7,864 bases of DNA, from positions 1 to 7,864 of the forward strand of contig DPRM01000105.1 of NCBI GenBank assembly GCA_003537645.1, read 5' to 3'. The notes under the pieces were generated by a model, which saw only the letters and a program-made list of their open reading frames with translations, made no database searches and was not told the origin of the DNA. Shown piece by piece: positions 1-7,630 of this stretch. Position 1 is the first letter of the stretch, and each line of letters opens with the position of its first letter. This DNA is from Prolixibacteraceae bacterium. Lineage in GTDB: Bacteria; Bacteroidota; Bacteroidia; Bacteroidales; Prolixibacteraceae. A program made the position numbers and the translations under genes.

Positions 1-18
1 ATCAGTGTTCCATGATTT

Positions 19-1395
19 TTATTCCCCGCGTTCCAATAATACTTTTTCGCTACTTGTGAGGAACATGCGTGTACTTTGTGTAAAATCTCCAGAAAATGGT
101 GCTTTATATTTCAAATCGATATAAAATGCTTTGTATCCCGTTTCAGGATAATCGATTTCCTGAGTGAATTCGCCCACATTTGATTTTCCCAGACTTACAC
201 TGCTCCATGTTTTGTCCCTGAATTCGCGGTCGGGAGAAGTTGCGCTCCATAAAATTGCATCTTCAAGTAAATCGGCGGTAGCTTCTATTTTCAATATTAT
301 TTTGCCGTTTTCTTCGGATATTGTATATCCGCATTTTGGAATAGTACCGTTTGTGATTGCAATTCCAAAAAAGGCGCTTATTCCTGCAAGGTAAGTTTGC
401 CTGTCGCCTAGATCGTGCCCGGCATTGGGTGTGTAGCAAATGTGGTTGTCGCCCGGAATACTGTCGATATAGTTTTTCACCGCATCAACAGGCCAGTATT
501 CGTCGTTTGTTCCCATAAACAACATTTTAGGCATTGTCAGCATTGAGCGGTATGAATATGGATCAACCATTTTTGCTACTTTCTGTCCTTCAGGTGTATT
601 TGCCTGTTGTGCAATACCCAGTTTCACATAGTCTTCAATCTGAATACTGTAATCGCCCCAGGTTACTTTGTGGTATTCAATGTTCAAATCCCAGTTCAGC
701 ATATCGATAACCATTGGTGCGATTGCTTTCACACGTTTGTCGTGCGCCCCGGTCAGCCAGGTTGTCCAGCCGCGTTTTGAAGCTCCTGTAACTACAAATT
801 GGTTTACTTTCGAATTCAATGTTTTTGACGAAAATTCCTGAATGGCATCCATCGCTTTAATGGCGCTTTTTGTCATTGGGAAAAGCAGAGGCCAGGTATA
901 ATCACTGTCTTTTTGAAAACTATGGAGTGTCATAGAAATCAGTTCATCTTCGGTGAGACCGTTATAAAGTGGCTGGTTTGGTATCTGCCAGATAATTGAA
1001 ACCACTGCTTTGTTTAATTTTGCGACATCTGCCAACGCCACAATTTCTTCCTTGTCCCACTTGTGCGTGTTTGGTTTACCTTTAGTAACGGCACCACCTG
1101 TAATATAAACTAAGCCGTCATTGTAGCTGATTTCATCGGGAACAATTACTGTTAGTTCGTGATTCCAAACTGTGTCGCGCCATGTTTGTGAAGTTACCTG
1201 GAGGCGATAAATTCTTGCTCCATCAGTTTTTGTTGAATCCTGAACTTCCCATTTGAATGAATTATCACCATTGTCGAGATAGGATTGTAATGCATTTTCG
1301 GGGGTAATTTTTTTTGTTTCAGGTTTTGGCTGACAGGCAAATAAAACCTGTAAAGCAAAAATAAACAGTAGAAATTTGAATGAAGTTTTTCTCAT
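19..1395 (-). CDS. PhoPQ-activated pathogenicity-related (PqaA-family) lipoprotein, alpha/beta-hydrolase fold
   Basis: This 458-residue protein belongs to the PqaA family, named after a Salmonella PhoP/PhoQ-activated gene; its biochemical activity is not established in general. Residues 1-20 are a signal peptide with lipobox LFAC and lipidation at Cys21. The conserved family features follow in order: RLQVTSQTWRD near 64-74, the GG of YITGGAV at about 97-103, the nucleophile elbow GASKRGWTTW with Ser206, APMVIDMLNW at about 226-235, VDPYSYR at about 277-283, TNDEYWPVDA with Asp298, NAGHDLG with His327, and a C-terminal beta region containing WSATSPDREFRD. Ser206-Asp298-His327 is a plausible catalytic triad, so an esterase- or peptidase-like hydrolase is likely. 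The start at 1395 is preferred over the in-frame ATG at 1452 because it begins the signal peptide directly and the longer form would run through the terminator hairpin. It lies 101 bp after the susD-like stop, behind that terminator. The stop is at 21-19; the 18 bases beyond it show no terminator. Confidence 0.9.
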   Translation of the reverse strand: MRKTSFKFLLFIFALQVLFACQPKPETKKITPENALQSYLDNGDNSFKWEVQDSTKTDGARIYRLQVTSQTWRDTVWNHELTVIVPDEISYNDGLVYITGGAVTKGKPNTHKWDKEEIVALADVAKLNKAVVSIIWQIPNQPLYNGLTEDELISMTLHSFQKDSDYTWPLLFPMTKSAIKAMDAIQEFSSKTLNSKVNQFVVTGASKRGWTTWLTGAHDKRVKAIAPMVIDMLNWDLNIEYHKVTWGDYSIQIEDYVKLGIAQQANTPEGQKVAKMVDPYSYRSMLTMPKMLFMGTNDEYWPVDAVKNYIDSIPGDNHICYTPNAGHDLGDRQTYLAGISAFFGIAITNGTIPKCGYTISEENGKIILKIEATADLLEDAILWSATSPDREFRDKTWSSVSLGKSNVGEFTQEIDYPETGYKAFYIDLKYKAPFSGDFTQSTRMFLTSSEKVLLERGE

Positions 1396-1431
1396 TTTTT
1401 TAAATATAAATTGTTTTTTGTTTGAATTGTG

Positions 1432-1475
1432 AAAACAAAAATAAGCAGACACTTATTTTAAATTGTCTGCTTATT
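1432..1475 (-). terminator. Intrinsic terminator downstream of the susD-like gene
   Basis: On the minus strand the arm AATAAGCAGACA (1475-1464) and the arm TGTCTGCTTATT (1451-1440) pair perfectly over 12 bp around a 12-nt loop. The downstream arm runs into TTTTTGTTTT at 1441-1432, a U-rich tract in the transcript. This is the layout of a Rho-independent terminator for the PKD-susC-susD transcript. The stem has only four G-C pairs, so termination may be partial. The plus-strand reading lacks a T-run after the hairpin, so it is directional. Confidence 0.75.
1436..1443 (-). promoter_or_regulatory. Possible -7 promoter box for the PqaA-like gene
   Basis: TATTTTTG on the minus strand matches the Bacteroidota -7 consensus TAnnTTTG exactly and lies about 40 nt before the PqaA-like start codon. 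It overlaps the 3' arm and U-tract of the terminator hairpin. No TTTG/TTG -33 element is found at the usual 19-21 nt spacing, and the tract is T-rich, so the match may be accidental. Confidence 0.2.
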
Positions 1476-1496
1476 ATACCAATGGGATGAAATAAC

Positions 1497-3164
1497 CTAA
1501 TAAGGTTTATTTGTTCCCTGCAACAACCACATTTTCGACCATGCGCTGTTGTTAGTCGGATCGGTTTCTTTATATTGAGTGGGCTGGAGTTTGGCAACAG
1601 CGGCTTCAGCATTTTCTCTGTTTGTGGAAAGATCCTCGTTTATGTCGTAGTAAAAGCGAAGCGGTAATTTTTCTCTTCGGGCTGATACTCCGGTTTGCAG
1701 GTCAGGCAAACCTGTTCTGCGGTAGTCAAACCAGGCTTCAGCAGCGGCGCTCCAACTTGCTATCCACTTTTGTTGGATAATGCTTTCAAGCCCATTGTAT
1801 GGAGCATTTCCAATATAGTTGTCAAACTGGCTTCCCAGTCCCCATGCATTGAAAGATTCTTTAATGCCATTGGCGTAATAGGTAGCTGGATTTCCAGATA
1901 CCCAACTATAAAGCGAAGCTTCAGCAAGAATGAAATTGACTTCAGCTGCTGATAAAAGCCTCATTTGTAAAAGCGGACCACTGGTTTCCTTATACATTTC
2001 GCTCAGTTGGGATACATGCGGATTGTATGCCGCCTGTTGGGTATAGTAAGGCGTTAAATTGTAGGCTTGTGCCGAGAATGTTTGAACCGGGATACCTACA
2101 TATTCCTGATCATAGTCCACATAAAGGTTATCTTCACCTACCCATTTTGCTAAAAATTCTTCTTCCACATCTTTTGAAATTTCCCGCTTTCCATCCACAA
2201 TGCGATCTACGCCGGTTCCATTCACTAAAACAAGTGGAATTTCAACTTTTTCTGCCCAAACACCTAAACGTGGATCATGCAAAGTCTGAAGTGTTTCAAC
2301 CAACGTGGCACAAGGTTTTCTGCGCATGTATTCTCCCAGGGGATCAATGTTATACACCATGTTAATAGGCCACGAAGTTCCAGGAGAAGTACCTGCATAT
2401 GCGACATTAGCTTCATCAGCAGCAATTGTAATAATGGGATACATTGCTGGATTTCCTGTGATTTTACTGATTCCTTCCTGTGCAAAATTTGATTCTTTTG
2501 CCTGTAACCTCATGTAATATCTCAGTGCCAATGAATTGGCAAACTTTCTCCACTTGGTAACATCACCACCATACAAAACATCCTGAGTGGGGTTTATGTT
2601 TGTGTATTCGTCGCTGTTTTTTGATAAAAGAGTGTTGGCTTCTTCGAGGTACTCCAGGATTCCGTGGTAGATATCCTGTTGCGAATCGAAAACGGGTTTA
2701 TAAAAATCAGGACCTTCTTCTGCCTTCAACGCTTCCGAAAAAGGAGCATCGCCCCAAAGATCGGTAATCAACCCAAAAGTATAAGCTTTTAATATCAGAC
2801 CAACTCCCTGGTGGAACTCCAAATCATCTTCTACTGCTTTTTTGTAAAACTCATCTGCATTACGCAGAATGTCGTAATAGCCTCCCCATGACTGACCCGG
2901 GTTATTCCAGTCGTAATCGTTGTGGCCACTCGACCAGCCTGTTTTTTGCGTATGCTGCATTACCCCTGCAATATCTCCGATGCCGAGATCAACTATTTTT
3001 TGTCCTAAGTTGATAATGATAGTTGGCATAAGCAGGTTAAGATCTGTCACCTTCGGATCGGGATTATTTGGATTGATATTCAACTCATCTAAATCATGAC
3101 AGGCAGCAAACACCAGCAACATGCTTAGAGAAACTGCGAAAATTTTTATACTAAATTTTTTCAT
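1497..3164 (-). CDS. SusD-like outer-membrane lipoprotein (SusD_2-like), substrate-binding lid of SusC
   Basis: The 555-residue product should sit on the cell surface as the hinged lid of the neighbouring SusC-like channel and bind the incoming substrate. The signal peptide ends in the lipobox VFAAC, lipidation at Cys22, followed by HDLDELNINPNNP, the N-terminal signature of the SusD/RagB superfamily and especially the SusD_2-like branch. Helical TPR-like segments are suggested around 100-135, 160-180 and 403-417 (LSAAEVNFILAEASL). The C-terminal hallmark is AWFDYRRTGLPDL at 477-489, followed by PLRFYYDINE and an Asn/Ala-rich segment. Length is usual for the family. The start at 3164 gives a proper signal peptide; the 41-bp gap to the susC-like stop has no Shine-Dalgarno and no terminator, so co-transcription is expected. 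A terminator-like hairpin begins 21 nt after its stop. Family assignment is firm; whether the cargo is glycan, peptide or other is not known. Confidence 0.95.
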   Translation of the reverse strand: MKKFSIKIFAVSLSMLLVFAACHDLDELNINPNNPDPKVTDLNLLMPTIIINLGQKIVDLGIGDIAGVMQHTQKTGWSSGHNDYDWNNPGQSWGGYYDILRNADEFYKKAVEDDLEFHQGVGLILKAYTFGLITDLWGDAPFSEALKAEEGPDFYKPVFDSQQDIYHGILEYLEEANTLLSKNSDEYTNINPTQDVLYGGDVTKWRKFANSLALRYYMRLQAKESNFAQEGISKITGNPAMYPIITIAADEANVAYAGTSPGTSWPINMVYNIDPLGEYMRRKPCATLVETLQTLHDPRLGVWAEKVEIPLVLVNGTGVDRIVDGKREISKDVEEEFLAKWVGEDNLYVDYDQEYVGIPVQTFSAQAYNLTPYYTQQAAYNPHVSQLSEMYKETSGPLLQMRLLSAAEVNFILAEASLYSWVSGNPATYYANGIKESFNAWGLGSQFDNYIGNAPYNGLESIIQQKWIASWSAAAEAWFDYRRTGLPDLQTGVSARREKLPLRFYYDINEDLSTNRENAEAAVAKLQPTQYKETDPTNNSAWSKMWLLQGTNKPY

Positions 3165-3205
3165 TTGCTTAAATTTTATATTCTGTTTATTGTAACGGAA
3201 TTCAA

Positions 3206-6200
3206 TTAAAATGTAAAACCAACTTTAAATCCGATAGGAATTACCCATGGATTAACGTTGTAGCGTTCAAGTCCTTGCAATAATCTGCCACCTTCGGGTT
3301 GATAGGCTCTTTCAGGGTCTATTCCGAAACCGGAATCTTTTGTCCAAAGAATTATGTTACGGCTATATACAGATATATTGATGTCTTCCACATTTATCAA
3401 TTGTACAATGTTTTTGGGAACTTTATAGCTCAACGATATTTCCCTAAGTTTAATATAATCTGCATCGAATACATTTGCTTCTCCAATATCCCACGGGTAA
3501 CTTACCGAGTATGGAAGGAAAACGGTTCCTTCACCACCAAGATTTTCACGCTCTAAAATAAATTTTCCATTTTCATCATAAGAGCCAATAACGCCCGGGA
3601 CGAATGTTCCGTCGTAAACCTTAGTACCACTCCATTGTTCAGGAAAACCTCCATATTCCGGTGTTGGACCACCTACCGGGTATAAACGGTCTGCATAAAT
3701 CAATTGATCCGCATTGGCCACCACCCAATTGCGAAGTTCCTGACTTGGCGCGGGATTACTTGGGTCATATACGCCCGGATAAACCAGATGTTCAAACCAG
3801 TGATTTGTCACCATATCTTCGGTCATGTACCGGTAAGTTTGTGAAACATATTGCCCACCATATCGCCAGTCGAATGTCATGTTAAGTGAAAAGTTTTTCC
3901 ATGAAAGTGCGGCTTGCAGCCCCATTATAAAATCGGGATTGACATTTCCAATTTTGGAATATGTGGGAGCAGCTTCCCATTCGGTGTCGGTAGCCGCATC
4001 AGGAAGCAACGGATAATTGTAGTATTGCGAACTTTTATCGGTTACACGGTTCACTTTGCGGGAATACAGGTTGCCTACCACACCATCGCTTATTTCCTTG
4101 TTTCCAAACTGATCGGTGGCTACAAGCTGGCCTTTGGCATAACCGACGCTTCTCACCCGTGCCTGATCCCATAGAGTAACAAAGGGTATTCCATCTGCAA
4201 GCTCAATAATACGGGTAACATTTTTTGTGAAGTTCAAATTTAAATCCAATGTCCAATCGTTGGTTTTAACCGGAGTTCCGCCTATCATAAACTCAACACC
4301 CTTACTTTGCACTAATCCGGCGTTAATAATAGTTCCGCTGAATCCTGTTGATGTTGGGAGGGAAACATTGAAAATCATATCCTTGTTGTCCAAAGTATAA
4401 TACGTTCCTTCAAATCTTAACCGGTTTTTCAAAAGCCTGGCTTCGATACCGAATTCCTGTGTAAGCTGTATTTCAGGTTTCAGGTTGGCATTTAATAACG
4501 AGCCTGGTTTGTAAAGCCGAATGGCATCGTCCCACTGCTCGAAGTTTCCATACGTTTGCAACAACTGGTATGGCGATGTGTCGTTACCGGTTTGCGCCAT
4601 GCCTCCGCGGATTTTGAGCAAATCTATTGCATCTCCAAGGTCCATCAGTTCGTTAAGCAAGATGCTAATTGAAGCCGATGGATAAAAGTAAGATCTGTTG
4701 GCTTTGGGTAAGGTACTCGACCAGTCGTTACGTGCTGTTACATCCAAAAAGATAGTTTCTTTCCAACCCAGGTTGGCCATACCATATAAACTGTTAACAC
4801 CCAGCTCATACCTGGAAGAACTGTAATTCAGATTTGCAGTAGGAATATTGCTGAGTGTGAAAAGATTGGGAATTGTCAATCCGGCGTTGTTTTTGGATGA
4901 ATTGCTAATATTGGAACCTTTGGCATAACGTGTATTTCCCCCCAATGAAAAGCTCCATGAAAAATTTTCAGAATTGTCTTTATAAGTAAAAAGTCCGTCG
5001 ATATTTCGTTCCAGGTTATTGCTGGTAGATATTCCATAAGCTCCGTTGTTGGGTTCATCGGAATAGCCCAACCCGATTTTTGTTTCGCGCACTTCATCCG
5101 ATTTGTTCAGGGCCATTCGTCCCATGAGGCTAAATTTCGACGAGATTTCCCAGGTTGCCATCACATTTCCGAACAACTGATATCTGTTAAAGCTGTTGTT
5201 CACATCGTAAGCAAGCATCCATGGGTTTTCGCTGTCTTCAATAACTTTTTTGATGGTGTTGCCCTGTCCGAGGTTATAATCGCGTAATTCATTGATGTTG
5301 ATATAGGGAGGCGTGAAATAAGCCCATTGTAACGGGTTTGTGCCGCGGTTACCGGCAGGACGGTTGTCAGCAAAGCTGTTTACAAAGTTAATGTCAGTAC
5401 TTACCGTAAGTTTTTCCTTGACTTTTGAAGAAGCTGACAGCGATAGATTATTTCTGTTCAGGTCGGAGTTGGGAATCAGCCCTTTGTGCGTCATATTGGT
5501 ATAACCCAGCCTGTAGTTTACTGCTTTTGAAGTATTGGAAACAGAAATTCCGTTTGTGGTTGTGTACGCATAATCGTTGAGAAAATCCTTTACGTTATTT
5601 GGATATGATCTCAACTCTGTCGGAATCTGAACCCCATTGGCATCGCGTGGTGAATTCCATTGCACAGCCCAGTAACCTTTATCCAGTTCAGGGCCAATCC
5701 CGCTCTGATCAAGAATGGGTGGAAGATACCCTCCACCTACGTCCTCCGGACGATAAGAAAAGTAACCGGTGGCAAATTGTTTTTGTACGTTCAGAAAACG
5801 TGAGGGAATATCGAAGTCAGTATTTGTTGATACTGATATTTTCATACCTTCTCCGCTTGCTTTTTTTGTGGTGATGATAATAACACCGTTACCGGCCCTG
5901 GAACCGTAAAGAGCCGCAGCGCTTGGGCCTTTCAAAACCGAAACACTTTCAATGTTTTCAGGATCAAGGTCGGAAATGGAATTTCCGTAGTCCACAGGGT
6001 TACCAGCCCCAAAACCACCTACGTTGTTAAGTCCGCTGGTGAGTGGCACCCCGTCAACCACATATAAAGGCTGGTTATCGTTGCTCAACGATTTGGCTCC
6101 GCGGATGATAATGCTTGTGGTAGAACCAGGCCCACCTGTTTGGTTAATGGTTACACCCGCAACTTTTCCCGACATTGAGTTTAAAAAGTTTTCCTGCGCC

Positions 6201-6643
6201 ACCCTTGTAAATTCAGGGCCTTGTACTTTTGCCACCGAATAGCCCAGAGATTTTTCATCGCGTTTGATTCCTAAAGCTGTTACTACAACCTCATCAATAG
6301 CTTCGATACTTAATTCCAGCGCAACGTTAATTGTATTTCTGCCTGAAACGGGAATCTCCTGGGTTTTGAACCCAATGAATGAAAAAACCAGGGTTGCATC
6401 ATTCGCAACATTAAGATTGTATTTTCCATCAATATCGGTAACTGTCCCCGAACCAATTCCTTTTACCGAAATGCTTACTCCGGGTAAGGTTTGGCCGTCG
6501 TCAGCTGATGTAACAGTCCCTGATACATTTACTGTTCCCTGAGCTAAGGAATTCGTCCAAAATAAGCAGATGAACATTCCTGTTAACAACGCAAAGGTGA
6601 AAAGTTTCACAGTGATATTTTTTATCATTTTTTTCATTTTCAT
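3206..6643 (-). CDS. SusC/RagA-family TonB-dependent outer-membrane transporter
   Basis: This 1145-residue protein is the outer-membrane channel that imports the substrate captured by its SusD-like lid, using energy from TonB-ExbBD. Residues 1 to about 35 are a signal peptide ending near NSLAQG. Residues about 38-112 are a carboxypeptidase-regulatory-like (CarboxypepD_reg) beta-sandwich. EVVVTALGIKR at 118-128 is the conserved linker/TonB-box region. The plug follows to about residue 260, with the family signatures QPLYVVDGVP at 191-200 and SVLKGPSAAALYGSRAGNG at 235-253. The remainder is a 22-strand-type barrel ending in FTF, a C-terminal aromatic typical of outer-membrane proteins. Length is normal for SusC. 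There is no STN domain, so direct anti-sigma signalling is unlikely. The start could be Met1, Met3 or Met6 (MKMKKM); Met1 at 6643 is taken as the longest. It follows the PKD gene by 21 bp and precedes the susD-like gene by 41 bp. Substrate cannot be read from the sequence. Confidence 0.96.
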   Translation of the reverse strand: MKMKKMIKNITVKLFTFALLTGMFICLFWTNSLAQGTVNVSGTVTSADDGQTLPGVSISVKGIGSGTVTDIDGKYNLNVANDATLVFSFIGFKTQEIPVSGRNTINVALELSIEAIDEVVVTALGIKRDEKSLGYSVAKVQGPEFTRVAQENFLNSMSGKVAGVTINQTGGPGSTTSIIIRGAKSLSNDNQPLYVVDGVPLTSGLNNVGGFGAGNPVDYGNSISDLDPENIESVSVLKGPSAAALYGSRAGNGVIIITTKKASGEGMKISVSTNTDFDIPSRFLNVQKQFATGYFSYRPEDVGGGYLPPILDQSGIGPELDKGYWAVQWNSPRDANGVQIPTELRSYPNNVKDFLNDYAYTTTNGISVSNTSKAVNYRLGYTNMTHKGLIPNSDLNRNNLSLSASSKVKEKLTVSTDINFVNSFADNRPAGNRGTNPLQWAYFTPPYININELRDYNLGQGNTIKKVIEDSENPWMLAYDVNNSFNRYQLFGNVMATWEISSKFSLMGRMALNKSDEVRETKIGLGYSDEPNNGAYGISTSNNLERNIDGLFTYKDNSENFSWSFSLGGNTRYAKGSNISNSSKNNAGLTIPNLFTLSNIPTANLNYSSSRYELGVNSLYGMANLGWKETIFLDVTARNDWSSTLPKANRSYFYPSASISILLNELMDLGDAIDLLKIRGGMAQTGNDTSPYQLLQTYGNFEQWDDAIRLYKPGSLLNANLKPEIQLTQEFGIEARLLKNRLRFEGTYYTLDNKDMIFNVSLPTSTGFSGTIINAGLVQSKGVEFMIGGTPVKTNDWTLDLNLNFTKNVTRIIELADGIPFVTLWDQARVRSVGYAKGQLVATDQFGNKEISDGVVGNLYSRKVNRVTDKSSQYYNYPLLPDAATDTEWEAAPTYSKIGNVNPDFIMGLQAALSWKNFSLNMTFDWRYGGQYVSQTYRYMTEDMVTNHWFEHLVYPGVYDPSNPAPSQELRNWVVANADQLIYADRLYPVGGPTPEYGGFPEQWSGTKVYDGTFVPGVIGSYDENGKFILERENLGGEGTVFLPYSVSYPWDIGEANVFDADYIKLREISLSYKVPKNIVQLINVEDINISVYSRNIILWTKDSGFGIDPERAYQPEGGRLLQGLERYNVNPWVIPIGFKVGFTF

Positions 6644-6664
6644 GTTAATAAATTTATACAGGTT

Positions 6665-7630
6665 TTAATTAACGGCATCGAAACTGAGTATCAGAGCATG
6701 CGTATTTACGCCAATAATCTGCGCCGGATTTGTACCAGCGGCCATAAACATAATTATCTGCATACGGCTGTCTGTAATTTTGTTGAGGATTACTTTTCTT
6801 TGAAAATCTCTGAATCCAATAAATTCAGTTCCTGAAAAGTCCAAAGTCATTACGTTATTAAATGTAACAGAATAGGTGGGAGGAGCATAAACTGAAGAAA
6901 CTGTGAAGTTTTCACTTTCATTAAATGTAAATGTAGCTTCGGGTTGAGGTGTATATTTTGCTATACAAAGGCCATAATCTTTACCATTTGCATTAACAAT
7001 CCCACTACCACCTGTGTTAACCATTTCATAAACCAGTCCGCCAAAAGATCCTCCATCTTCTTTTACATCGTGTTTGTAGTCCCCGTTGTAATAAAAAGTA
7101 AACTCATCTTTGTAAACGTCACCCATTCCGAACTCGGTGCTGAATATCCCGTCAGGGAGTGGCTTTGGTGTACCGTCAACTACCGTTAAACCGGCGTCAG
7201 CATTGGCAAGATAATCTCCACCGGAAATATGGCTCGAAGACAGTTTCCATTTTTTTCCGTTATACCCTTCCCTTGTATGATCACCAGTAAGCAAGGCATA
7301 AGGAGTTAGCGCTATGGCCAGATTAACTTCGTCGGTTGCAATATTGCCATTTGCATCTTTTGCTGTTAAAGTGGCAACATAATAACCTCCTTCAGGATAT
7401 ACATACACCGGATTTTGTTCTGTACTTGTTTTTCCATCACCAAAATCCCACTGCCAGCTAACAGCACTGTGGGTGAGTGCTGTAAATGCTACCTGTTTAT
7501 CCTTCACACTGTGAAAAATTGTAGCCGAAACAGGAAAAACAGGTCTGTCAATTTCATCGGTGCAGGAGACCACCAGAAAAACTGCCAACAACAAAAATGT
7601 CAGCTCTCGAAAGAAAAATTTGTTTTTCAT
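6665..7630 (-). CDS. PKD-domain surface lipoprotein, putative ligand-binding protein of the SusCD operon
   Basis: The 321-residue product probably sits on the outer-membrane surface and binds the substrate for the SusC/SusD pair. Residues 1-22 form a lipoprotein signal peptide (MKNKFFFREL, hydrophobic core, lipobox VVSC), with lipidation at Cys23 followed by the acidic stretch TDEID, resembling the surface-export signal of Bacteroidota lipoproteins. Residues about 33-108 form a PKD (Ig-like) domain with the hallmark WDFGDG at 61-66 and a GGYYVATLTAKD strand. Residues about 115-321 form a beta-rich C-terminal region (GKKWKL at 125-130, DEFTFYYNGDY at 175-185) similar in style to the variable halves of PUL lipoproteins; I cannot assign it to a named family. 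There is no catalytic signature. The gene is first in the probable operon, with its stop 21 bp before the susC-like start. The ATG at 7630 is chosen because it gives an intact signal peptide. Binding function is inferred from domain and context; the ligand is unknown. Confidence 0.85.
   Translation of the reverse strand: MKNKFFFRELTFLLLAVFLVVSCTDEIDRPVFPVSATIFHSVKDKQVAFTALTHSAVSWQWDFGDGKTSTEQNPVYVYPEGGYYVATLTAKDANGNIATDEVNLAIALTPYALLTGDHTREGYNGKKWKLSSSHISGGDYLANADAGLTVVDGTPKPLPDGIFSTEFGMGDVYKDEFTFYYNGDYKHDVKEDGGSFGGLVYEMVNTGGSGIVNANGKDYGLCIAKYTPQPEATFTFNESENFTVSSVYAPPTYSVTFNNVMTLDFSGTEFIGFRDFQRKVILNKITDSRMQIIMFMAAGTNPAQIIGVNTHALILSFDAVN

Noticed and set aside
19..1395. A virulence role for the PqaA-like protein
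   Set aside because: The family name comes from Salmonella regulation; nothing here indicates PhoPQ control or pathogenicity, and the context is nutrient uptake.
1396..1452. In-frame upstream ATG at 1452 extending the PqaA-like protein by 19 residues
   Set aside because: The extension would put a polar stretch before the lipoprotein signal peptide and would be encoded by the terminator hairpin and its tail; the ATG at 1395 starts a standard lipoprotein signal.
1400..1612. 70-residue minus-strand ORF overlapping the susD-like 3' end
   Set aside because: It is a frame shadow of the susD-like gene that runs on into the hairpin region, has no recognisable domain and no sign of its own initiation.
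1695..6542. Several 70-112-residue plus-strand ORFs inside the susC-like and susD-like genes
   Set aside because: They lie antisense to strongly recognisable full-length genes and their translations show no family signature; they are chance open frames.
6648..6657. 10-bp palindrome ATAAATTTAT just before the susC-like start
   Set aside because: It consists only of A and T in an AT-rich 21-bp gap, cannot form a stable hairpin and is expected by chance.
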